From NCBI RefSeq assembly GCF_040548815.1, contig NZ_JBEPSM010000003.1, forward strand, positions 372,001 to 436,000: 64,000 bases of DNA, in the 5' to 3' direction. Position numbers and translations under genes: made by a program. The notes beneath the pieces were generated by a model. The model was not told where the DNA came from. It ran no database searches and saw nothing but the letters and a program-made list of their open reading frames with translations. The stretch is from Kaistia defluvii. Lineage in GTDB: Bacteria > Pseudomonadota > Alphaproteobacteria > Rhizobiales > Kaistiaceae. The stretch's first letter is position 1. Each line of letters starts with the position of its first letter. Of the stretch, positions 51,057 through 62,733 are shown one piece after another.

Positions 51057-52625
51057 TCAACGCGAGAAAATGAGCTCATCCGTTGTGATGGATTCGTAGA
51101 AATTTCTGACTGTCTCCAAGAGCGCAGGCTGAAAAAGGTTGCGTTCGATGGTCTCGATATCGAGTGAAAGCGCACGATCCTTCTCCAGGAAGGCAACTTC
51201 GGAGCGGACGGAATCATAGACCATGCCGACCAGCCCGGCTGGTTTCAGGCCCTGCATGTCGAGCCCCTGGGCGGCCAGAAGCGCCTCGATCGCCGTCAGC
51301 ATCTTCAGCGAGGCGATCTGCCGGTTGAGGCGCTCGACGATCAGCGGCGCGAACATCGCCTCGTCCTCCATGCCGCCCGCGATCAGCAGCGGCATGGCGG
51401 AAACCGGGGCCAGATCGGCCATGACGCGGCTGGCGAGGTCGCCCGCCAGCTTGACCAGCGGCCCGAAGCCGGTGGCGTCCGTCGCCTCCGAGACGAGATT
51501 GGCCGGCAGCACGCCGCGCCCGCCATTGGCGATCAGGATGATGCGGTTGAGGATATTGCGGGCGAGATGCGCCAGCCCCGGCCCGACGGATTGCAACGTC
51601 AGCGCCAGTTCCAGCGGCAGCGACCCGCCCGACGTCATCGGGATGCCGTCGATGACGACGGGATTGTCGTCCGGCCGCGCCGTGGCGGCCTCGACGCTGG
51701 CGGCCGCGAAGGCGACGACCCCGGCCGAGGCGCCGAAGATCTGCGCCATCATGCGCAGGCTGAGCGGGTCGTGCAGATGGGTGGCCGGCGCCCAGGGAAA
51801 GGCGTCCGCCACCGCCATCAGCACGGTTCCGGCCGCCGCCTCGCGCGGCGAGCCGATGCGCGTCGCCACGCGCCAGGGCTCGGGCGAGGCGCGCAGCGCA
51901 GCGGCGGCGCTGGAACCGGTCGCCATGGCGACGCGGATCAGCTGCGCGGCCTCGATCAGCGTCGCGCCGGCGCTGGCGACCGTCAGCGCGTTGGTGCTGA
52001 CGGCGGAAAGGGCGTCCTTCAGCCGGAAGACCAGGGGCGTCAGGCCGGCTTCGCGCAGCGCTTCCTCGGCGGATTTCAGCACCCCGCGATGGAAGACCTG
52101 GCCCTCGCCCGCCAGCGCGGTTGCGACCTGGCTCATCAGCCCGATATCGGCGGCGCCGATCGAGCCGAGCCGGCGCACGACCGGCACGATGTCGGCGTCG
52201 AGCGCCGCAACATAGGCGCGGACCAGCTCGGGGCTGCAGCCGACCATGCCGGAAAGCGCCGTGTTGACGCGGATCGCGATGCCGGCGCGAACGATCTCCG
52301 GCGGCAGCGGCTCGCCGACGCCGAAGTGATGGGCGCGGACCAGATCGGTGCGATCGGCCGAGGCGGCTAGGGCGATCGACCGATCCTTGATGGCGCCGAC
52401 GCCCGTCGTCACGCCATAGAGTTGCCGCCCGCCCTCGACCGCGCCGCGCACCGCCTCATAGGCCTTCGCGACCTCGACCAGTCGCACCTCGCACGGCACC
52501 ACATGCAGCAGGCCGCGGCCTATCAGCGACAGCGTCGACAGACGCAGGGGGGAGCCATCGAGGATTACGGTTTCGCGCGGCGAGGCCGTCCGATCGTCAA
52601 GCATCACTTCGACAGCAGCTGGCAT
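51057..52625 (-). CDS. HAL-family lyase lacking MIO, probable ergothionase
   Basis: A 522-residue member of the histidine/phenylalanine ammonia-lyase family (Y-G-V-T-T-G-V-G at 70-77). In true lyases G-S-V-G-A-S-G-D-L-A forms the MIO electrophile from Ala-Ser-Gly; here residues 154-162 read G-S-I-G-A-A-D-I-G, so the essential Ser is Ala and the Gly is missing. An enzyme without MIO cannot easily deaminate histidine but can expel trimethylamine, a better leaving group, as ergothionase does, giving thiourocanate. The catabolic and import genes downstream agree. ATG at 52625 follows AAGGA. Confidence 0.87.
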   Translation of the reverse strand: MPAAVEVMLDDRTASPRETVILDGSPLRLSTLSLIGRGLLHVVPCEVRLVEVAKAYEAVRGAVEGGRQLYGVTTGVGAIKDRSIALAASADRTDLVRAHHFGVGEPLPPEIVRAGIAIRVNTALSGMVGCSPELVRAYVAALDADIVPVVRRLGSIGAADIGLMSQVATALAGEGQVFHRGVLKSAEEALREAGLTPLVFRLKDALSAVSTNALTVASAGATLIEAAQLIRVAMATGSSAAAALRASPEPWRVATRIGSPREAAAGTVLMAVADAFPWAPATHLHDPLSLRMMAQIFGASAGVVAFAAASVEAATARPDDNPVVIDGIPMTSGGSLPLELALTLQSVGPGLAHLARNILNRIILIANGGRGVLPANLVSEATDATGFGPLVKLAGDLASRVMADLAPVSAMPLLIAGGMEDEAMFAPLIVERLNRQIASLKMLTAIEALLAAQGLDMQGLKPAGLVGMVYDSVRSEVAFLEKDRALSLDIETIERNLFQPALLETVRNFYESITTDELIFSR

Positions 52626-52816
52626 GATATCCTTCGCGGGATGGCCGGAACGGAGCCCCTGCCCAGCTTAGCTCAAATTGTCGGCAGGTCAGCCATCATC
52701 CGCAAATGGTTTGGCATGATCTTGGCAATAAGCAGCGTCATCGCGGCGCAATTGATCCGTCGGCGCGCCGGGGCCATGATCTGCGCCGATTTCGAATCGA
52801 GGCCAGCAAGGCAAGG

Positions 52817-54217
52817 ATGATTGAAGTGAGCGACAGCCTGATCGACCGTTCCGACGTCGCTATTCCGATTCATGCAGTGGATCCCGAAGGGTTGGAGGCC
52901 CTGCTGGCGTCCATCGGCGACGTCGAGGCCGCCTGGGCGCGCTCGACCGGCTTCGATGCATCGGCCGGCGCCGTGACAATCATCGCCGACACGCGCGGCG
53001 TCATCGGCCGGGTGTTGTTCGGGCTGGGGCGCGCGGAAAGCCGCCGCGCCGCGCCGCTGATCACCGGTAAGCTGCCGATGATCCTGCCGCAGGGCGACTA
53101 TCATTTCGTCACCGACCTGCCGGACCCGATGCTGGGCGCGGTCGGCTGGGCGCTCGGCAATTACCGCTTCGAGCGCTACAAGAGCAATCCTTCGCCGATC
53201 CCGCGGCTGGTCGTGCCGAAGGGCGCGGACCCGTCGCGGGCCCGCAGCATGGCGCGGGCTATCGCCATGGTGCGCGATCTCATCAACACGCCGGCGAGCG
53301 ATCTCGGCCCGGCCGAGCTTTCCGCCGCGATCCACGACCTCGGCGCGCGCTTCGGCGCCAAGGTCAGCGAGATCGTCGGCGCGGATCTGCTTTCCGCCAA
53401 TCTGCCGATGATCCACGCCGTGGGCCGCGCCGCCGATGGCGATCGCCAGCCGCGACTGGTCGACCTGGTCTGGGGTGATCCCTCGCATCCGAAGGTCACG
53501 CTGGTCGGCAAGGGCGTCACTTTTGACACCGGCGGCCTCGACATCAAGCCGTCGAGCGGCATGCTGCTGATGAAGAAGGACATGGGCGGCGCCGCCAACA
53601 CGATGGGGCTGGCGCACATGATCATGGAGGCGAAGCTGCCCGTGCGGCTGCGCCTGCTGGTTCCCACGGTTGAAAACGCCATCTCCGGCCCCGCCTTCCG
53701 TCCCGGCGACGTGTTGCGCTCGCGCGGCGGCGTCACGGTCGAGATCGGCAATACCGATGCCGAGGGTCGCCTGATCCTCGCCGATGCGCTGGCCGTCGCC
53801 GCCGAGGAGAATCCGGCCCTGCTGATCGACCTGGCGACGCTGACCGGCGCGGCGCGCGTGGCGCTCGGACCCGAACTGCCGGCGATCTTCACCCATGACG
53901 ACACGCTGGCAGCGGATCTCGCGCGCCATGCCGCGCTGCATCTGGATCCGCTCTGGCGCCTGCCGCTCTGGGCACCCTACGAGTCGATGATCGATTCCAA
54001 GATCGCCGACATCAACAATGCCGGCGCCGGCGGCTTTGCCGGGGCGATCACGGCGGCGCTTTTCCTCGATCGTTTCGTTCCCAAGTCGATCCCCTGGATT
54101 CACGGCGACATCTATGCCTGGAACCCCTCGGGCAAGCCCGGCAAGCCGGAAGGCGGCGAGGCGCAGGCCATCCGTGCGCTGTTCTCGTTGATCCAGGAAC
54201 GTTTCGCCGCCGAATAG
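52817..54217 (+). CDS. M17 leucyl aminopeptidase
   Basis: A 466-residue cytosolic aminopeptidase. The family signature N-T-D-A-E-G-R-L (metal ligands, about 347-354), K-G-V-T-F-D-T-G-G-L-D-I-K-P with catalytic lysine, and K-D-M-G-G-A are present. It is divergent from the ergothionase-like gene with a 191-bp shared upstream region. It is shorter at the N-terminus than PepA and resembles PepB-like forms. The ATG at 52817 was chosen over a GTG-type extension because the latter is not conserved. Confidence 0.93.
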   Translation: MIEVSDSLIDRSDVAIPIHAVDPEGLEALLASIGDVEAAWARSTGFDASAGAVTIIADTRGVIGRVLFGLGRAESRRAAPLITGKLPMILPQGDYHFVTDLPDPMLGAVGWALGNYRFERYKSNPSPIPRLVVPKGADPSRARSMARAIAMVRDLINTPASDLGPAELSAAIHDLGARFGAKVSEIVGADLLSANLPMIHAVGRAADGDRQPRLVDLVWGDPSHPKVTLVGKGVTFDTGGLDIKPSSGMLLMKKDMGGAANTMGLAHMIMEAKLPVRLRLLVPTVENAISGPAFRPGDVLRSRGGVTVEIGNTDAEGRLILADALAVAAEENPALLIDLATLTGAARVALGPELPAIFTHDDTLAADLARHAALHLDPLWRLPLWAPYESMIDSKIADINNAGAGGFAGAITAALFLDRFVPKSIPWIHGDIYAWNPSGKPGKPEGGEAQAIRALFSLIQERFAAE

Positions 54218-54343
54218 CGCGGCTCGACGACAGCGATCGATACAATCGGAGCCCGCGCTGCGATCAGGCCTTGTGGCCATCGCAGCGCGACGCTTAAATA
54301 GAACGGGTCCGAAACGATCGCGGATGTGTCAGGGGAGCCGTTC

Positions 54344-54694
54344 ATGCCTGCCGAACTGCGTCCAACGCAGGCGCTTCGCCTCTGGCATGATGTCACGCTC
54401 GATCTCGTCCGCGACGGCGAGCACGACCTCTCGGCACGCCAGATGGCCGTGCTCCTGACCGTGTATCTCGAAATGCCGCCGCATACGGTGCGCGGGCTAG
54501 CCGCCAAGCTCGGCGTCACCAAGCCGGCGATCACGCGGGCGCTCGATACGATGGGACGGCTCGGCCTGGTCAGCCGGCACCGCGATGCCAAAGACCGCCG
54601 CAATGTCGTGATTCAACGGACCGTCGCCGGCGCCCTTGCCGTCGAACGATTGGGCGATCTCGTCATCGCCCGGCATAGGGAATTGCCGTTTTGA
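54344..54694 (+). CDS. MarR-like winged-helix regulator
   Basis: A 116-residue protein, mostly one winged helix: V-R-G-L-A-A-K-L-G-V-T-K-P-A-I-T-R-A-L-D is the recognition part (about 51-70) and K-D-R-R-N-V-V follows in the wing. The GGGGAG seven bases before ATG 54344 sets the start. Its stop overlaps a TTG start of the NlpC/P60 gene, so both are produced together; a role in controlling that gene is possible. Confidence 0.85.
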   Translation: MPAELRPTQALRLWHDVTLDLVRDGEHDLSARQMAVLLTVYLEMPPHTVRGLAAKLGVTKPAITRALDTMGRLGLVSRHRDAKDRRNVVIQRTVAGALAVERLGDLVIARHRELPF

Positions 54695-55563
54695 CGCTGG
54701 ATGTTCGCGCAAATGCCTATCGGCCCGATCTCGCCGACAGCAGGCTTCAGGGCCAGGTCGAGGCTTCGCGCTTCGTCGAGGGCGCGCTTCGACGCATCGC
54801 GGTCGGCTCGACCCCGATCCGCCGCGCGCCCCGCTCCGACGCGATGATCGACAGCGAGGCGCTTCGCGGCGAACGGGTCCGCGTGTTCGAGGAGACGGCC
54901 GAAGGCTGGGCCTGGATCCAGGCCGAGACGGATTCCTATGTCGGCTTTGTCGCTTCCGATGCGCTGGGCCCTGTCGATCCCGCGCCGACCCACCGTGTCA
55001 CGGCGCTCCGGACCTTCGTCTATCCCGCCGCCGACATGAAGTTCCCGCCCGTGGCCGCGCTGTCCCTCGGTAGCCGGCTGGCGCTTGGCCAGGCGGCCGA
55101 GACACGCGGGACCCGGTTTTTGTGGCTGGCAGATTTCAGCGGCGCTGTCGTCGCCCGACATGTGGCCGCGCTGGAAGAGGCCGCGGAGCCGGATTTCGTC
55201 GCCGTGGCCGAACGCTTTCTCGAGACGCCCTATCTCTGGGGCGGCCGGACCAGCCTCGGCCTCGATTGTTCCGCTCTGGTGCAATTGTCGCTGGCGGCGG
55301 CAGGCCTGCCCGTGCCGCGCGATACCGACCAGCAGGAGCAGGCGGTCGGCTCTCCCGTCGACGGCAACATCGCAGGCACGCTGCGCCGCGGCGACCTGGT
55401 CTTCTGGAAAGGCCATGTCGGCATCCTGCGCGACCCCGACACGCTGCTGCACGCGAGCGGTTTCCATATGGCCGTGGTCTCCGAGCCCTTGAAGGACGCG
55501 CTCGCCCGCTATGAGAAGGCCGGATCTCTGGTCACGGCGGTCCGGCGGCCGTCGTTTGGATGA
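54691..55563 (+). CDS. NlpC/P60 (C40) cysteine peptidase with SH3 domains
   Basis: A 290-residue cell-wall peptidase. Two SH3-like regions (about 35-95 and 100-150) precede the NlpC/P60 domain (about 170-285) with Cys in G-L-D-C-S-A-L-V-Q, His in G-H-V-G-I and a later H-A-S-G-F-H. It likely cuts the peptide stems of peptidoglycan. No signal peptide is evident, so it may act on muropeptides brought into the cytoplasm. The frame has no ATG; TTG at 54691 overlaps the MarR TGA. Confidence 0.87.
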   Translation: MTLDVRANAYRPDLADSRLQGQVEASRFVEGALRRIAVGSTPIRRAPRSDAMIDSEALRGERVRVFEETAEGWAWIQAETDSYVGFVASDALGPVDPAPTHRVTALRTFVYPAADMKFPPVAALSLGSRLALGQAAETRGTRFLWLADFSGAVVARHVAALEEAAEPDFVAVAERFLETPYLWGGRTSLGLDCSALVQLSLAAAGLPVPRDTDQQEQAVGSPVDGNIAGTLRRGDLVFWKGHVGILRDPDTLLHASGFHMAVVSEPLKDALARYEKAGSLVTAVRRPSFG

Positions 55564-55718
55564 GCCGATCGGATCGGCGTGCAAGCCGCCTGCTTACCCC
55601 ATTTGAGGTATGTCGCCCCTGATCATCCTGCTTAGTCTGTCAGCCAAGGGGCGGGATGTGGCGCAGCGAGCGTCCTTCGCACCAAGCGCGCCGTTTATGG
55701 CGTGACAGGAGGAACAAG

Positions 55719-55904
55719 ATGCAGGCCACCGCGCAATACATTGAAGAATTGTCTGATCAACTGAGCAATCTGGCCAAGCAGCACGAGATGCACGATCTCG
55801 CCTATCTGCTGCGGCTGGCCTCCGATGAGGCGCGCGCCAACGCGCAACGCGCCCCGGCGCCGGTGCGGGCTCCGGCCTATGAGGGGCTCAGCCAGCACGG
55901 TTAG
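55719..55904 (+). CDS. small conserved-looking protein of unknown function
   Basis: A 61-residue protein with a strong ribosome binding site (AGGAGGAACAAG before the ATG). Residues 5-45 form a probable amphipathic helix or coiled coil rich in Glu, Gln and Leu (Y-I-E-E-L-S-D-Q-L-S-N-L-A-K-Q-H) and the rest is Ala/Pro-rich. No known family. Comparable short proteins occur in Hyphomicrobiales as hypothetical proteins. It converges with the reductase gene downstream. Confidence 0.65.
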   Translation: MQATAQYIEELSDQLSNLAKQHEMHDLAYLLRLASDEARANAQRAPAPVRAPAYEGLSQHG

Positions 55905-55928
55905 CCGCAAGCCTGCGGCGCAAATGCG

Positions 55929-56884
55929 TCAGTAGCCGCGGGAAACATCCACCAGATTGGCCAGCGGCTTTCCCGCCTCGAAATCGAGGATCTGGCGGTG
56001 GATGCTGTCGGCCAGCACGCTGGCCTCGCTCGAGGCCGCGACATGGGGCGTCAGCACGACGCGTGGGTGATCCCAGAACGGGCTGTCGGGGCCCAGTGGC
56101 TCCGGTTCGAACACGTCGAGGCTGGCGCCGATCAGCCGGCCGTCGTCGAGTGCCGCCAAAATGTCGGCCTCGACCTGAAGCCCGCCACGACCGCCATTGA
56201 TCAGCACCGCCCCGCCCAGCGCGCCATTCCTGGCGAGCCGGTCGAACACCGAGGCGTCAAGAATGCCGCGCGTATCCGCCGTCAGCGGCACGAGCGCGAC
56301 GAGAATGTCGGTGCGGCCGAGAAACGCCGTCAGCCCGTCCTCGCCATGGAAGGTCTCGATGTCCGGGATGGACTTGGCCGAGCGGCTCCAGCCGGCGACC
56401 TGGAAGCCGAGGCGGGCGAGCACAGCGGCTGCGTCGCGGCCAAGTTCGCCAAGGCCCATGATGCCGACGCGCACGTCGTTGGCGACCGGCTGGCGGAGTT
56501 CGCGCCATTGATGCGCCGCCTGCTGGCGCGCATAGGCGAGATGCTGGCGGTGGTGCAGCAGCACCTGCAGCGTCACCCATTCGGTCATGCGGGTGGTCAG
56601 GTCCGGGTCGACGACGCGCACGATCGGCACGTCGGGCAGCGCGGCATTGCCGACGACATGGTCGACGCCGGCGCCGAGCGAGAACACGGCCTTGAGGTTC
56701 GGCAGATTGGTGAAGGCCTCGGACGGCGGACGCCAGGCCAGCACATAATGGATCGCCTTGCGGTCCGGCACGTCCGGCCAGATGGCCAGAGGCCGATCCG
56801 GCTCGCTGGTGAACGGGAGTGCCCATGGCTCGGGCGCCCAATTGCCCGAGGCGATCAGGACGCCGGGCAGAACGGTCTTCTCGG

Positions 56885-56888
<4 letters not shown>
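55929..56888 (-). CDS. glyoxylate/hydroxypyruvate reductase A-like 2-hydroxyacid dehydrogenase
   Basis: A 319-residue NAD(P)H dehydrogenase of the GhrA type: S-L-G-A-G-V-D-H, cofactor loop G-I-M-G-L-G-E-L-G (about 143-151), Arg in L-I-N-G-G-R-G, Glu in D-V-F-E-P-E-P and His in T-P-H-V-A-A. It would reduce glyoxylate or hydroxypyruvate. Its ATG overlaps the stop of the ABC ATPase gene, placing it last in the oligopeptide transporter operon, although the functional link is unclear. Confidence 0.9.
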
Positions 56889-58555
<1,667 letters not shown>

Positions 58556-58559
58556 CCTG

Positions 58560-59708
58560 TCAGCCGAACGTCTTTCTGGGGTCGAATGCGTCGCGCACGG
58601 CCTCGCCGATGAACACCAGCAGGCTCAGGATCACCGAGATGACGACGAAGCCGGTCAGCCCGAGCCATGGCGCCTGCAGGTTGTTCTTGCCCTGCGCCAG
58701 GAGTTCGCCAAGCGACGGCGAGCCGGGCGGCAGGCCGAAGCCGAGGAAATCGAGCGAGGTCAGCGTCGTGATCGAGCCGTTCAGGATGAAGGGCAGGAAG
58801 GTCAGCGTCGCCACCATGGCATTGGGCAGGACGTGGCGGACGATGATGGTGCGGTTCTTGACGCCCAGCGCCCGCGCCGCGCGGACATATTCGAAGTTTC
58901 GCGCGCGCAGGAATTCGGCGCGCACCAATCCGACCAGCCGCACCCAGGAGAACAGCAGCAGGATGCCGAGCAGCACCCAGAAGCTCGGCACCAGGATCGA
59001 GGCCATGATCAGCAGGATGTAGAGCTCGGGCAGCGAGGTCCAGATGTCGATGAAGCGCTGGAAGATCAGGTCGAGCCAGCCGCCGAAATAGCCCTGCACG
59101 GCGCCGGCGAGAATGCCGATGGCCGAGGAGACGACCGTCAGTACCAGACCGAACAGCACCGACAGGCGCACGCCATAGAGGAGGCGCGAAACCACGTCGC
59201 GGCCCTGGTCGTCCGTGCCCATCCAGTTGAAATTGCCCAGCGTGCAATTGGGGTCGGCGTCGCCGAGCGGATAGGCGCGGCAGCGATCTTCCTTGGGGAT
59301 CATCCACCAGGGCGGGGCCGGCGCCGGGGTCGCCATGTCGTTGTTGACGGTGTCGAACGAGTAGCGGATCGGCGGCCAGATCATCCAGCCATTGGCGTTG
59401 ATCTCTTCCTGGATGAAGGGATCGCGGAAATTGGTCGTCGCCAGGAACCCGCCGAATTTCTCCTCCGGATAATCGGCAAACACCGGCAGCAGCAATTCGC
59501 CCTTGTAGGAGGCGATTAGCGGCCGGTCATTGGCGATGAAGTTGGAAGCGAGCGTCAGCCCGAACAGCGCCAGGAACAGCCACAGCGACCAGTATCCGCG
59601 CCGATGCGCCTTGAAATTGCGCCAGCGGCGAAGGTTGAGCGGCGACAGCGCCAGCCGGCGCGGCTCGATCTCGCGGGCTTGGATGGAGACATCGGTCACG
59701 TCAGACAT
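58560..59708 (-). CDS. yejE: oligopeptide ABC permease (YejE-like)
   Basis: A 382-residue permease. A long N-terminal cytoplasmic and periplasmic part ([12 protein letters not shown], first helix about 35-55) is followed by the permease core with [17 protein letters not shown] and [20 protein letters not shown]. That layout is typical of YejE. Starts inside the end of yejB (8-bp overlap), ends 4 bp before yejF. Confidence 0.93.
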   Translation of the reverse strand: MSDVTDVSIQAREIEPRRLALSPLNLRRWRNFKAHRRGYWSLWLFLALFGLTLASNFIANDRPLIASYKGELLLPVFADYPEEKFGGFLATTNFRDPFIQEEINANGWMIWPPIRYSFDTVNNDMATPAPAPPWWMIPKEDRCRAYPLGDADPNCTLGNFNWMGTDDQGRDVVSRLLYGVRLSVLFGLVLTVVSSAIGILAGAVQGYFGGWLDLIFQRFIDIWTSLPELYILLIMASILVPSFWVLLGILLLFSWVRLVGLVRAEFLRARNFEYVRAARALGVKNRTIIVRHVLPNAMVATLTFLPFILNGSITTLTSLDFLGFGLPPGSPSLGELLAQGKNNLQAPWLGLTGFVVISVILSLLVFIGEAVRDAFDPRKTFG

Positions 59709-60813
59709 CCCGCCGTTCGAAATCGATGCGCGGATCGATCCAGGTGTAGGTCAAGTCGGAGAGCAGGCCGATCACCAGGCCCATCAGCGAGAAGATGAAC
59801 AGGGTCGCGAACACCACCGGATAGTCGCGGTTGATGACGGATTCGAAGCCGAGCAGGCCGAGCCCGTCCAGCGAGAAGATCGTCTCGATCAGCAGCGACC
59901 CGGCGAAGAAGGCCGAGATGAAGGCCCCGGGGAAGCCGGCGATGACAATCAGCATCGCGTTGCGGAACACATGGCCGTAGAGGACCTTGCGCTCCGAAAG
60001 GCCCTTGGCGCGGGCAGTGACGACATATTGCTTGCGGATCTCGTCCAGGAACGAATTCTTGGTCAGCAGCGTCGTCGTCGCGAAGGCCGACAGCGACATG
60101 GCGATGATCGGCAGCGTGATGTGCCAGAAATAGTCGACGATCTTGCCGCCGAGCGACAGGCTGGCGAAATTGTCCGAGGTCAGGCCACGTAGCGGGAACC
60201 AGTCGAAGAAACTGCCGCCGGCGAACAGCACGACCAGCAGGATCGCGAACAGGAAGCCCGGAATCGCATAGCCGACCACGATCACCGCCGAGGTCCAGAC
60301 GTCGAAGCGGGCGCCGTCGCGCACTGCCTTGGCGACGCCGAGCGGGATCGAGATGCCATAGGAGATCAGCGTCATCCAAAGCCCGAGCGAGATCGAGACC
60401 GGCATCTTCTCCTTGATCAACTCCAGCACGCTGATGTCTCGGAAATAGCTCTGCCCGAAATCGAAGCGGATGTAATTCCAGAGCATCAGGCCGAAGCGTT
60501 CCAGCGGCGGCTTGTCGAAGCCGAACTGCTTCTCGAGCTTGGCGATGAACTCCGGATCAAGGCCCTGCGCGCCGCGATATTTGGATGAGACGGGTGCGCT
60601 CCCGAGCGTCCGGTCCTGACCGCCCATGCCGGCATCGGCGCCACCTCCGCCGCCGATCCGGCTGGTCGCCGAAACGTCGTTGCCCTGCAACTGCGCGATG
60701 ACGCGCTCGACCGGGCCGCCGGGCGCGAACTGCACGATGATGAAACTGATCGCCATGATGCCGAAGATCGTCGGAATCATCAGCAGAATGCGTCGGAAAA
60801 TATAGGCTGCCAT
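59701..60813 (-). CDS. yejB: oligopeptide ABC permease (YejB-like)
   Basis: A 370-residue permease with an N-terminal helix ([15 protein letters not shown]), a periplasmic loop containing [17 protein letters not shown], and the core E-A-A-like loop here reading [22 protein letters not shown] Gly-rich insertion ([11 protein letters not shown]) lies near residue 57. Pairs with YejE. Confidence 0.93.
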   Translation of the reverse strand: MAAYIFRRILLMIPTIFGIMAISFIIVQFAPGGPVERVIAQLQGNDVSATSRIGGGGGADAGMGGQDRTLGSAPVSSKYRGAQGLDPEFIAKLEKQFGFDKPPLERFGLMLWNYIRFDFGQSYFRDISVLELIKEKMPVSISLGLWMTLISYGISIPLGVAKAVRDGARFDVWTSAVIVVGYAIPGFLFAILLVVLFAGGSFFDWFPLRGLTSDNFASLSLGGKIVDYFWHITLPIIAMSLSAFATTTLLTKNSFLDEIRKQYVVTARAKGLSERKVLYGHVFRNAMLIVIAGFPGAFISAFFAGSLLIETIFSLDGLGLLGFESVINRDYPVVFATLFIFSLMGLVIGLLSDLTYTWIDPRIDFERRDV

Positions 60814-60825
60814 CTGTCTCCCGCC

Positions 60826-62733
60826 CTAGCCGGCTTTGCCGATGGCGATCGCCTTGGCCTCGTCCTGCCACCATGTCGTTTCCGGGGAAAAGCCATAGTC
60901 GGGCTTTGTCTCCGGCCAGCCGAACTTATCCCAGATGGCGACGCGATGCGCCGTCGAAAGCCAGGCCGGAAACCAGATATGCAGGGATCGGAGCACGCGG
61001 TCCAGTGCGCGCATCAATGTCACCAGTTCGGCGCGGTCCCTGACGTTCGCGGCCTGGGCTACCAACGCGTCGACAACGGGATTCTTCAGCCCCGCCAGGT
61101 TGGAGCCGCTGGGAATATCGGCGGCCACCGACCCGAAGATCTGCTCGATGCCATCGATCGGCGTGGCGTCGAACATGATCCGCTGCGCCATGACGTCGAA
61201 ATCGAATGCGTTCTTGCGGCTCTGATACTGTGCGGCGTCGACCATGCGCATCGAGCTGTTGATGCCGATCGCCTTCAGATTGGCGATCAGCGGCGACAGG
61301 ACGCGTTCAAAGGCCTGCGACTGGATCAGGAATTCCAGCGTCAGCCGTTCGCCGTCGGCGTTGACCAGGTCATTGCCCTGCCGCTTCCAGCCGGCGTCGG
61401 CCAGCAGGGTCGTCGCCTGCCGCAGCAGCTTGCGGTCGCGCCCGCTGCCATCGGCCTCGGGCGGCATCACCGCCGTGCCGAAAACTTCGGCCGGCAACTG
61501 GTCGCGGTATGGCTCGAGAAGCGCCAGTTCTTCCGCGCCCGGCAGGCCGGAAGCGGCGAAATCCGACATCTCGAAGAACGACGTCGAGCGAACGTAAAGC
61601 CCGAAGAAAAGGTTCTTGTTGGTCCAGGGAAAATCGAGCGCCATGCCGATGGCCTGGCGGGTGCGCGGATCGGCGAACTTGGCGCGGCGCAGATTGAAGA
61701 ACCAGCCATACATGTCCGGCCGGCGTTCGGCCGCGAAGGATGGCTTCTGGACGCGGCCATCACGGGCGGCCGGGAAGTCATAGCCCGTCGCCCATGTCTT
61801 GGACGAGGGTTCCTCGCGGAACAGCAATTCGCCCTTGGCGAAGGCCTGAAACTGCACCTCGTCATCCTGGTAGAATTCGACCTGGATGCGGTCGAAGTTG
61901 AAGGCGCCGGCGGTGACCGGCAGGTCCTTGCCCCAATAATCGGCGACGCGCTGATATTCGATCGAGCGTCCCGCGCTGATCTTGCCGACGCGGTAGGGCC
62001 CGGAGCCAAGCGGCGGGTCCATGGTGGAGGCTTCGAAATCGCGGCCGGCGAAATAGGCCTTTGAGAAGATCGGCAGCGTCGAGGCGACGATCAGCGGCAC
62101 CTTGCGGTTCTGCTTGCCGGAAAACACGATCGTGACGTCGCGCGGGCCTTCGGCCGTCACCGAAACCATCTCGCGGATCGATTGCGAGATGTCGGGATGG
62201 CCCTTTTCCTTCAGCGTCTGCAGCGAGAAGACGACATCGTCTGCCGTCAGCGCCGAGCCATCGTTGAATTTGACGCCGTCGCGCAGGCGGAACGCATAGG
62301 TGTTGCGATCTTCCGAGATGGTGACGCTTTCGGCGATGAGTCCGTAGGCGGAGCCGGGTTCATCGGATGCCGATGCCATCAGCGTGTCGAAGCAAAGCTC
62401 GATGCGCGGCGGCGCGTCGCCCCGGAAGGTGTAGCCGTTCAGCGTGTTGAAGGTGTAGGCGTTCTGATTGTAGTACCAGTTCGGCGCGGCGAAGATGAAG
62501 CTGCCGCCCTTTGGCGCTGCCGGGTTCAGATAGTCGAACCGCTTGAAATCAGCGGGATATTTGAGATCGCCGAACACGGAGAGTCCGTGCGAACGGGTCG
62601 CCTCGGCGGCGGCTGCGCGGAGCGGCGACAGGCCGAGGATCGGCAGGGCGGCACCGACGGCCGCGCCGCCCAGCAGGGCACGGCGCGTGATCGAGGACAA
62701 GCGGCGCGGTTCGGGCGAAGGGCGTTCGCTCAA
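60826..62733 (-). CDS. yejA: oligopeptide-binding protein 1 (YejA-like), Tat-exported
   Basis: A 635-residue family 5 extracellular solute-binding protein. The N-terminus has a twin-arginine signal (S-S-I-T-R-R-A-L-L-G-G then a hydrophobic stretch), unlike the usual Sec signal. Core motifs: F-D-T-L-M near 120, L-R-D-G-V-K-F-N-D-G-S-A-L-T-A-D-D-V and G-S-G-P-Y-R-V. It begins at a TTG (62733) overlapping the stop of a second binding-protein gene upstream. The two proteins share the W-x-K-D-L-P-V-x-x-G-x-x-N-F-D-R segment and likely serve one membrane complex with different peptide ranges. Confidence 0.9.
   Translation of the reverse strand: MSERPSPEPRRLSSITRRALLGGAAVGAALPILGLSPLRAAAAEATRSHGLSVFGDLKYPADFKRFDYLNPAAPKGGSFIFAAPNWYYNQNAYTFNTLNGYTFRGDAPPRIELCFDTLMASASDEPGSAYGLIAESVTISEDRNTYAFRLRDGVKFNDGSALTADDVVFSLQTLKEKGHPDISQSIREMVSVTAEGPRDVTIVFSGKQNRKVPLIVASTLPIFSKAYFAGRDFEASTMDPPLGSGPYRVGKISAGRSIEYQRVADYWGKDLPVTAGAFNFDRIQVEFYQDDEVQFQAFAKGELLFREEPSSKTWATGYDFPAARDGRVQKPSFAAERRPDMYGWFFNLRRAKFADPRTRQAIGMALDFPWTNKNLFFGLYVRSTSFFEMSDFAASGLPGAEELALLEPYRDQLPAEVFGTAVMPPEADGSGRDRKLLRQATTLLADAGWKRQGNDLVNADGERLTLEFLIQSQAFERVLSPLIANLKAIGINSSMRMVDAAQYQSRKNAFDFDVMAQRIMFDATPIDGIEQIFGSVAADIPSGSNLAGLKNPVVDALVAQAANVRDRAELVTLMRALDRVLRSLHIWFPAWLSTAHRVAIWDKFGWPETKPDYGFSPETTWWQDEAKAIAIGKAG

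Noticed and set aside
40781..52625. Histidine utilisation (hut) locus
   Set aside because: The lyase lacks the MIO triad and the hydratase lacks the active-site Cys; no imidazolonepropionase, formiminoglutamase or HutC is present, while DUF917, hydantoinase and carbamoylase genes are. Ergothioneine catabolism explains all parts better.
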